Part shown: positions 5,189 to 10,000 of the stretch, piece after piece
Position numbering within the stretch: position 1 is the stretch's first letter
Layout: every line of letters begins with the position of its first letter
Assembly: GCF_020217185.1 (NCBI RefSeq)
Contig: NZ_JAIWNX010000059.1
Location: 1-10,000 of the forward strand
Source: Asticcacaulis sp.
Lineage (GTDB): Bacteria; Pseudomonadota; Alphaproteobacteria; Caulobacterales; Caulobacteraceae
DNA: 10,000 nucleotides
Reading direction: 5' to 3'
Notes under the pieces: model-generated
Databases searched by the model: none
The model's input: the letters and a program-made list of their open reading frames with translations, nothing else
Told to the model about the DNA's origin: nothing
Position numbers and translations under genes: made by a program

Positions 5189-6724
5189 TTAAGGGCGCAT
5201 ATGGCCGGTGCGGACGTAGCGTTCGTGCCAGCTCAAGGCCTCAGACAGCAGGTGCGGGGTCTGTCCGCCGCGCTCGCGGCAGGCGCGCTCGAAATAGTCG
5301 CTCAGCAGGTCGCGGTAATCGGCATGGGCGCAGTGGGCGATGACCTGCCGCGCCCGTTCGCGCGGTGCCAGACCGCGCAGGTCGGCCAGTCCGTTTTCCG
5401 TCACCAGTATATCGACATCGTGCTCCGTATGATCGACGTGGCTGGCCATAGGCACGACGGCGGAGATGGCCCCGCCCTTGGCCTGAGACTTGGCGACAAA
5501 GATCGACAGATAGGCATTGCGGGCAAAATCGCCTGAGCCGCCAATGCCGTTCATCATGTGCGTGCCGCCGACATGGGTCGAGTTGACATTGCCGTACAGA
5601 TCGAATTCCAGCGCCGTATTGATGGCGATGATGCCGAGGCGGCGGATGACTTCCGGATGGTTGGAAATTTCCTGCGGCCGCAGGATGATGCGGTCGCGAT
5701 AGGTGTCGATGTGATTGAAGACGCGCTCGGCCCAGGGCGCGCTGAGCGTCACCGAACAGCCGGAGGCATAGAGCAGCTTGCCGGAATCGATCAGCTCAAA
5801 GGTCGAATCCTGCAAGACCTCGGAATACATGCGCAAATTATGGAAGTCCGAGCGGTTCAGCTCGCTCAAGACCGCATTGGCGATGACGCCGATGCCGGCC
5901 TGAATGGGGTTGAGCGACGGCGGCAGACGACCCTGCCTGACTTCGTTTTGCAGAAAATCGACCAGATGCGCGCCGATGGCGGTGGTTGCCGCATCGGGTG
6001 TCGCCACGCGGGCCGGGCTGTCGGCCTCACGCGTGATAACGATGGCGGCGATCTTGGCAGGATCGATGGGGATATAGGGCGTCCCGACGCGGCTGTCGCA
6101 GGTAACGACCGGCACCGGCGTGCGCGACGGGCGTTTGGCCGGGATGAAGATGTCGTGCATCCCTTCCATGGCTGCCGAATAGGTGAGGTTCAGCTCGATG
6201 ATCACCTTGGGCGCCAGTATGGCGAAGGACGCGCTGTTGCCAACCGAGGTGGAGGGCACGATGCCGCCGTCTTCGGTGATGGCCACGGCCTCGATCACCG
6301 CCACATCCACCGGGCCGACCTGCCGCGAACGCAGGGCTTCGACCGTTTCGGACAGGTGCTGATCGATAAACATCACCTCGCCGCGATTGATGGCGGCGCG
6401 CAGGGTGTCATCCACCTGAAACGGCATCCGTCGTGCCAGCAGCCCGGCCTCATAGAGGAGCTTATCGGTATTGTGCCCCAGCGACGCCCCGGTAATGACC
6501 GTCAGCTTCATCGGGTGGGTTTTGGCGCGCTCAGCCAGAGCCAGAGGCACGGCCTTGGCGTCACCGGCACGGGTGAAACCGCTCAGGCCGATGGTCATGC
6601 CGTCGTGGATCAGGCTGGCGGCCTGATCCGGCGTGGCGATGCGCGTCAGCAGCTCTGGGCAACGAATACGCGCAAGGATTTCGCTATCCAGCGCGGGGGC
6701 AGGGGTGGCAATCGGGCCGTTCAT
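5189..6724 (-). CDS. Acetyl-CoA hydrolase/transferase family protein (succinyl-CoA:acetate CoA-transferase type)
   Basis: Class I CoA-transferase predicted to move CoA between short-chain acids, most likely succinyl-CoA and acetate or propionate, in the cytoplasm. The 511-residue length fits the AarC/ScpC/Cat1 group. Seen in order: GLSGFTRAGDAKAVP near 47-61; GTPYIPIDPAKIAAIVI near 214-230; YSEVLQDS with Glu302, the expected position of the catalytic glutamate that forms the glutamyl-CoA thioester; and GGTHMMNGIGGSGDFARNAYLSIF near 386-409, which in AarC-type enzymes forms the CoA and oxyanion pocket. The ATG at 6724 is chosen over the adjacent in-frame TTG at 6727 and has GGAG nine bases upstream. 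Substrate specificity (acetate, propionate or hydrolase) cannot be settled from sequence, so no symbol is given. The small heat-shock gene lies 96 bases upstream on the same strand; co-transcription is possible but not shown. Confidence 0.92.
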   Translation of the reverse strand: MNGPIATPAPALDSEILARIRCPELLTRIATPDQAASLIHDGMTIGLSGFTRAGDAKAVPLALAERAKTHPMKLTVITGASLGHNTDKLLYEAGLLARRMPFQVDDTLRAAINRGEVMFIDQHLSETVEALRSRQVGPVDVAVIEAVAITEDGGIVPSTSVGNSASFAILAPKVIIELNLTYSAAMEGMHDIFIPAKRPSRTPVPVVTCDSRVGTPYIPIDPAKIAAIVITREADSPARVATPDAATTAIGAHLVDFLQNEVRQGRLPPSLNPIQAGIGVIANAVLSELNRSDFHNLRMYSEVLQDSTFELIDSGKLLYASGCSVTLSAPWAERVFNHIDTYRDRIILRPQEISNHPEVIRRLGIIAINTALEFDLYGNVNSTHVGGTHMMNGIGGSGDFARNAYLSIFVAKSQAKGGAISAVVPMASHVDHTEHDVDILVTENGLADLRGLAPRERARQVIAHCAHADYRDLLSDYFERACRERGGQTPHLLSEALSWHERYVRTGHMRP

Positions 6725-6820
6725 CAACGCACACTCCGGGTTGTCCGGAAGTAATGACCCGGTGGCTCACGCCGACGCAAGGCGTTTTTCGCTGGTGCGA
6801 CTATATGCGCATAGGTGAAA

Positions 6821-7246
6821 TTATCTCGCTGTAATGGGGATGATGCGCACGTCTTCTGGCGCGTAGGGTCGTTTGAGGTCGATATGCAGCAGGCCGTATT
6901 CCATTACCGCCCCCTCGACCTCGAACCCTTCGCCGACGACGAAGCTGCGCGTAAAGCCGCGCTGGGCGATGCCACGATGGATAAATTCGCGTGGTGCGGC
7001 CTCTGACGGCGCCTTGCCCGGCTCCTTAAACGCCTGAAGCGTCAGTTGCGATCCTTGCAGGCTGAGGCGCAGCGTATCGGGGGTGAAGCCAGCCACCGCC
7101 ACGGTCAGGCGCAGGTGATGGGCCGAAAGGGCTTCGACATTATAGGGCGGGTAGTTGTCAGAGGCGCGGCTGACGCGTTCGATCAGGCTGCGGGTCTCAT
7201 CAAACCCCAGCAGGAACGGGCTGTCGAACACTATAAACCGGGACAT
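6821..7246 (-). CDS. Small heat-shock protein, Hsp20/IbpA family
   Basis: ATP-independent holdase that binds unfolding proteins for later refolding by DnaK/ClpB. The 141-residue protein has a short N-terminal arm and an alpha-crystallin domain from about 31 (NYPPYNVE) to 125. The domain includes HRGIAQRGFTRSF (90-102) and the signature GLLHIDL at 118-124. The C-terminal oligomerisation motif I-x-I is present as Ile136-Pro-Ile138. This is the class A (IbpA-like) type common in alphaproteobacteria, which often have several paralogues, so a specific symbol is not given. GGAGGA at 7251-7256 lies four bases before the ATG. A heat-shock sigma-32-like promoter sits just upstream. Its gene is divergent from the small membrane-protein gene and is followed on the same strand by the CoA-transferase gene. 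Confidence 0.94.
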   Translation of the reverse strand: MSRFIVFDSPFLLGFDETRSLIERVSRASDNYPPYNVEALSAHHLRLTVAVAGFTPDTLRLSLQGSQLTLQAFKEPGKAPSEAAPREFIHRGIAQRGFTRSFVVGEGFEVEGAVMEYGLLHIDLKRPYAPEDVRIIPITAR

Positions 7247-7265
7247 CGCTTCCTCCGCGTTTCCG

Positions 7266-7294
7266 ATATGCGTGCTTGTTCACGCCCCCGCAAG
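7266..7294 (-). promoter_or_regulatory. Possible sigma-32 (heat-shock) promoter of the Hsp20 gene
   Basis: On the minus strand, CTTGCGG (7294-7288) is followed after 14 bases by ACGCATAT (7273-7266). This compares with the heat-shock pattern CTTGAAA-N11-16-CCCCATAT, matching 4 of 7 and 6 of 8 positions. Placement upstream of a small heat-shock gene makes it plausible. The predicted leader would be only about 13 bases, just containing the Shine-Dalgarno. Confidence 0.35.
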
Positions 7295-7351
7295 GTGCTG
7301 AGGCTAAAATGCGGGTGGAATGCGGCGTCACTTCGGGATATGGCATCAGGT

Positions 7352-7819
7352 ATGAAGTCTGACGAAACGCCTGAAACACCGGTGATAGAGGTGCGCTGGA
7401 GCGCCACCTTGCTCAACACCTATACCATTGTCCTGATGCTGATCGCGCCCTTCTGGGCGGCGCTGATGGTGACGCAGGGCAAGGGGATCGGTCTGGTCCT
7501 GCTGGGTCTGTTGTTGTTTGGGATGATCAGTCTGAGCGTGCTGAACAAGCCGCTATTCAGCTATGATTCCGAACGTCGCGAATTTATCTCGCCAGACGGC
7601 AAGGTTTTACGCCTCGATCAGATCGACAGCATCGAGATGGACGCCCACGACCTCTACTTCATCCCGAAGTCGCACAGTCAGGACGGCTGGCACCTGTCGC
7701 AACGTTGCTGGGTGTTGGCCCCGCGCCGCACGCTGAAGGCCCTGGCGGCCCAGCAGGGCTGGCCGCTGAAGGACATCGCCCATCCCATTTCGCGGTTTGG
7801 CTTCTGGTTGGTCCCTTAA
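7352..7819 (+). CDS. Two-helix membrane protein of unknown function
   Basis: Not recognised as a named family. With the ATG at 7352 it is 155 residues: a short charged N-terminus, two hydrophobic segments at about 22-41 (NTYTIVLMLIAPFWAALMV) and 45-64 (GIGLVLLGLLLFGMISLSVL), then a cytoplasmic-looking domain of about 90 residues. That domain begins PLFSYDSERREFISPDGKVLRLDQIDSIEMD, a pattern reminiscent of bacterial PH-like membrane domains, but this is only an impression. Its end includes WVLAPRRTLKALAAQQGW. In-frame ATGs at 7340 and 7268 are alternative starts and no ribosome-binding site is convincing. Reading further upstream would overlap the Hsp20 gene on the other strand and is unlikely. 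It is divergent from Hsp20 and ends one base from the rimO stop. Confidence 0.65.
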   Translation: MKSDETPETPVIEVRWSATLLNTYTIVLMLIAPFWAALMVTQGKGIGLVLLGLLLFGMISLSVLNKPLFSYDSERREFISPDGKVLRLDQIDSIEMDAHDLYFIPKSHSQDGWHLSQRCWVLAPRRTLKALAAQQGWPLKDIAHPISRFGFWLVP

Positions 7820-7820
7820 C

Positions 7821-9233
7821 CTAAACCCGCGAAATCAGCCGGTGCGTGCGGCCCGCCCGGCGCGCCGTGGGCACGCGGTTGAGCTTGACCAGCCCTTCCG
7901 GCTCGCCCCACAGGTCGTAGGCATCGGCGCGCGTCACCTTGGCCTTCGCATAGTCCCCGGCGTTCAGGCCCGTAAAGCCTTTCAGGTAGATGTGGCCGTC
8001 GATTTCCGGCGCGTCGCCCTTGGTGCGGGCCACAGCAACGCCATCTGAGCGGATCTCGTCCACCAGCACATCGACCACCTGACCGACCTTGTTTTGCAGC
8101 TTTTGCGCCGAAATGCGCGAGGCGACGGCCATAAAGCGCGCCAGACGGTCCTGCTTCACCTCTTCCGGCACGTGGTCGGGCAGGTCGCGCGCGGCGGCTC
8201 CTTCGACGTTTTCGTAGGCAAAGGCCCCGACGCGGTCGATTTGCGCCGCTTCCAGCCAGTCGAGCAGCAGGTTGAAATCGGCCTCGGTCTCACCGGGGAA
8301 GCCAACCACAAAGGTCGAACGCAGGGTCAGGTCCGGGCAGATCTCGCGCCAACTCAGGATACGCTCCAGCGTCTTGTCCTGATTACCTGGGCGGCGCATG
8401 GCCTTCAGCACTTTGGGGCTGGCGTGCTGGAACGGAATGTCCAGATAGGGCAGGATCTTGCCTTCGGCCATCAGCGGGATGACGCTGTTCACGTGCGGAT
8501 AGGGATAGACATAGTGCATCCGCACCCAGATGCCCAGTTCACCCAGTCCCCGCGACAGGTCCTCGAACGACGCCTTGTAATAGTCGTTGCGCCAGCGGCC
8601 TTCGGCATAGCGGATATCGAGCCCATAGGCCGAGGTGTCCTGCGACACGACCAGCAGCTCCTTGACACCATTGGCGGCCAGAACCTCGGCTTCGCGCAAG
8701 ACCTCTTCGACCGGGCGCGAGGCCAGATCGCCGCGCAGAGAGGGGATGATGCAGAAGGAACAGCGGTGGTCGCAACCTTCGGAAATCTTCAGATAGGCAT
8801 AGTGTTTGGGCGTCAGTCGCACGCCCGGGTCATTCTCCGGCACTAGCGGACGGAACGGGTCCGGTTTGGCCGGGACGATGCGGCGCACCGCCTCCATCAC
8901 CTCTTCGTACTGATGCGCGCCGGTAACGGCGGCAACATTGGGGAAGCGTTCGCGGATCAGGTCCGCCTCGGCCCCCAGACAGCCGGTCACAACCACCTTG
9001 CCGTTTTCGGCCAGAGCCTCACCGATGGCGTTCAGGCTTTCGTCGCGCGCCGAATCGAGAAAGCCGCAGGTATTGACCACCACCACATCGGCCCCGGCAT
9101 ATTCAGCGGCGGTGGCATAGCCTTCGCCTTTCAGGCGCGTCAGTATGCGTTCGGAATCGACCAGCGCTTTGGGGCAGCCAAGCGAGACAAAACCAACCTT
9201 GGGGGCGTCAGAAGCGGCGGGGGCGTTACTCAT
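7821..9233 (-). CDS. rimO: Ribosomal protein S12 methylthiotransferase RimO
   Basis: Radical-SAM enzyme that adds a methylthio group to the conserved aspartate of ribosomal protein S12, using two iron-sulfur clusters. The 470-residue protein has all three family domains. The N-terminal UPF0004/methylthiotransferase domain has cluster ligands Cys20 ([12 protein letters not shown]), Cys56 (NTCGFLD) and Cys85 (TGCLG). The radical-SAM core has Cys154, Cys158 and Cys161 in [10 protein letters not shown]-terminal TRAM domain spans about 395-455. [12 protein letters not shown] and the insert around YVYPYPH fit RimO rather than the tRNA enzyme MiaB. All six cysteines are present, so it should be active. 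The ATG at 9233 follows a T-rich stretch without a Shine-Dalgarno. The gene is divergent from the transaldolase gene and convergent, with a one-base gap, with the small membrane-protein gene. Confidence 0.97.
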   Translation of the reverse strand: MSNAPAASDAPKVGFVSLGCPKALVDSERILTRLKGEGYATAAEYAGADVVVVNTCGFLDSARDESLNAIGEALAENGKVVVTGCLGAEADLIRERFPNVAAVTGAHQYEEVMEAVRRIVPAKPDPFRPLVPENDPGVRLTPKHYAYLKISEGCDHRCSFCIIPSLRGDLASRPVEEVLREAEVLAANGVKELLVVSQDTSAYGLDIRYAEGRWRNDYYKASFEDLSRGLGELGIWVRMHYVYPYPHVNSVIPLMAEGKILPYLDIPFQHASPKVLKAMRRPGNQDKTLERILSWREICPDLTLRSTFVVGFPGETEADFNLLLDWLEAAQIDRVGAFAYENVEGAAARDLPDHVPEEVKQDRLARFMAVASRISAQKLQNKVGQVVDVLVDEIRSDGVAVARTKGDAPEIDGHIYLKGFTGLNAGDYAKAKVTRADAYDLWGEPEGLVKLNRVPTARRAGRTHRLISRV

Positions 9234-9324
9234 GCAAAAAAACTTGAACTTGCTCTGTTATACGGATTAATGCGGCCTCATACACGCAAATGCCGCTAAA
9301 CACAAAGACGCCCAAGGAAAAACC
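9234..9324. promoter_or_regulatory. Divergent rimO/transaldolase promoter region
   Basis: Ninety-one bases between divergent starts. It contains the tandem hexamer AACTTG-AACTTG (9241-9252). Toward the transaldolase, TTGAAC (9244-9249) and ATTAAT (9266-9271) with a 16-base spacer form a possible -35/-10. Toward rimO, TATAAC (9262-9257) resembles a -10 but has no good -35. AAGGA at 9314-9318 is a clear Shine-Dalgarno six to seven bases before the transaldolase ATG. Confidence 0.35.
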
Positions 9325-9978
9325 ATGCTGATCTTTGCCGACACCGCCGACACCGCGCTTCTGGCCGAACTCAATGAGACGGGCCTGATCGATGGCGTGA
9401 CCACCAACCCCACCCTGATCGCCAAGTCGGGCCGCAATATCCTTGAGGTCACCAAGGAAATCTGCGCCATGATCGACGGTCCGGTTTCGGCCGAGGTCGC
9501 GGCCACGGAATTCGCACAGATGGTGGCTGAGGGCGAAAAGCTGGCCAAGATCGCCGACAATGTGGTGATCAAGGTGCCGCTGACCGTCGATGGCCTGAAA
9601 GCCACGCGCGTCTTTTCCGATCAGGGCCTGATGACCAATGTCACCCTGTGTTTCTCGGTGACACAGGCGCTTTTGGCCGCCAAGGCCGGGGCCACCTTCG
9701 TATCGCCCTTCGTCGGACGTCTGGATGACCGCGGTGAAGACGGGATGCAGCTCATCCGCGACATCCGCACCGTGTTCGGCAACTATGAATTCGAAACGGC
9801 CATTCTGGCCGCGTCCCTGCGCAACACCACCCACGTCGCTCAGGCCGCCATTGCCGGGGCCGATTGCGCCACCCTGCCGCCGGCGGTCATCAAGGCCATG
9901 TTCCAGCACGACCTGACCGACAAGGGTCTGGAAACCTTCCTCGCTGACTGGGCCAGCACGGGTCAAAGCATCCTCTGA
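9325..9978 (+). CDS. tal: Transaldolase, small (TalC/FSA-like) type
   Basis: Cytoplasmic Schiff-base aldolase of the pentose phosphate pathway that moves a dihydroxyacetone unit between sugar phosphates. The 217 residues match the short transaldolase/fructose-6-phosphate aldolase subfamily, not the roughly 320-residue TalB type. Visible: [13 protein letters not shown] at the N-terminus, [13 protein letters not shown] (24-36), and the Schiff-base lysine Lys83 in NVVIKVPLT. Two residues separate true transaldolases from fructose-6-phosphate aldolases. The position of FSA Gln59 is Glu57 here (SAEVAA), and the position of FSA Tyr131 is Phe129 here (SPFVGR). Both favour transaldolase activity. AAGGA precedes the ATG at suitable spacing. 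The stop codon overlaps the ATG of the next gene (TGATG), suggesting an operon. Family confidence is high; the split between the two activities is inference from these residues. Confidence 0.95.
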   Translation: MLIFADTADTALLAELNETGLIDGVTTNPTLIAKSGRNILEVTKEICAMIDGPVSAEVAATEFAQMVAEGEKLAKIADNVVIKVPLTVDGLKATRVFSDQGLMTNVTLCFSVTQALLAAKAGATFVSPFVGRLDDRGEDGMQLIRDIRTVFGNYEFETAILAASLRNTTHVAQAAIAGADCATLPPAVIKAMFQHDLTDKGLETFLADWASTGQSIL

Positions 9979-10000
9979 TGACGGAACTGGTTTTCGTGGC
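9978..10000 (+). CDS. Start of a downstream gene, truncated by the window edge
   Basis: An ATG overlaps the transaldolase stop in TGATG and opens a frame reading MTELVFV before the window ends. The overlap suggests translational coupling and co-transcription with the transaldolase gene. Seven codons are too few to name a product, and no strong Shine-Dalgarno precedes it. Confidence 0.4.

Noticed and set aside
5558..6754. 398-codon open frame antisense to the CoA-transferase gene
   Set aside because: Translation is rich in His, Arg, Gln and Asp in the manner of antisense high-G+C frames, and the minus strand encodes a full-length enzyme.
6771..6787. ACGCC/GGCGT hairpin followed by TTTT
   Set aside because: The stem is only 5 pairs and points along the plus strand, where no gene ends nearby; the flanking genes are on the minus strand.
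7046..7351. N-terminal extension of the small membrane-protein gene
   Set aside because: The frame is open, but it runs antisense through the Hsp20 start, its ribosome-binding site and its likely promoter. The extension is Arg/Gln-rich without similarity, so a start near 7340-7352 is preferred.
8094..8846. 250-codon plus-strand frame opposite rimO
   Set aside because: It lies wholly within rimO, whose six cluster cysteines and three domains are intact.
1..10000. Defence system, prophage, insertion sequence, CRISPR or toxin-antitoxin
   Set aside because: No such proteins, regularly spaced repeats or terminal inverted repeats with a transposase were seen on either strand. All sizeable genes belong to recognisable chromosomal families except one small membrane protein.

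Overview
The window is chromosomal DNA of roughly 60% G+C from an alphaproteobacterium. Gene content and protein style fit the Caulobacterales, perhaps an Asticcacaulis-like organism. That placement rests on recognising the RpoN, long-HPF, PtsN and Hsp20 sequences and the style of the intergenic repeats, not on a search. There is no rRNA, tRNA, CRISPR array, transposase, integrase or phage gene. The window is almost wholly coding.

Layout from left to right. rpoN (sigma-54, +) starts at the left edge and ends in a palindromic element. Next come two coupled minus-strand genes: a membrane-anchored patatin-like lipase, then a CDP-alcohol phosphatidyltransferase, whose GTG start overlaps the lipase stop in a GTGA. 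After a roughly 200-base non-coding stretch come the long-form ribosome hibernation factor hpf (+) and, beyond a second copy of the palindromic element and a strong hairpin, ptsN (EIIA-Ntr, +). Convergent to ptsN is a succinyl-CoA:acetate-type CoA-transferase (-), and upstream of that a small heat-shock protein gene (-). A small two-helix membrane protein of unknown function (+) is divergent from the heat-shock gene and ends one base from the end of rimO (-, ribosomal protein S12 methylthiotransferase). Divergent from rimO is a small-type transaldolase (+), whose stop overlaps the ATG of a gene that runs off the right edge.

How the genes relate. rpoN, hpf and ptsN form a cluster that is adjacent in many proteobacteria and links alternative sigma control, the nitrogen phosphotransferase system and ribosome hibernation. 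Here it is split by the two oppositely oriented lipid genes. The other genes are housekeeping functions: CoA transfer, protein holding, ribosomal modification and sugar-phosphate interconversion.

No undescribed defence or mobile system is visible. The items most worth a second look are the two copies of a composite palindromic repeat (after rpoN and after hpf, in opposite orientation), the coupled lipase/phosphatidyltransferase pair, and the hairpin before ptsN.
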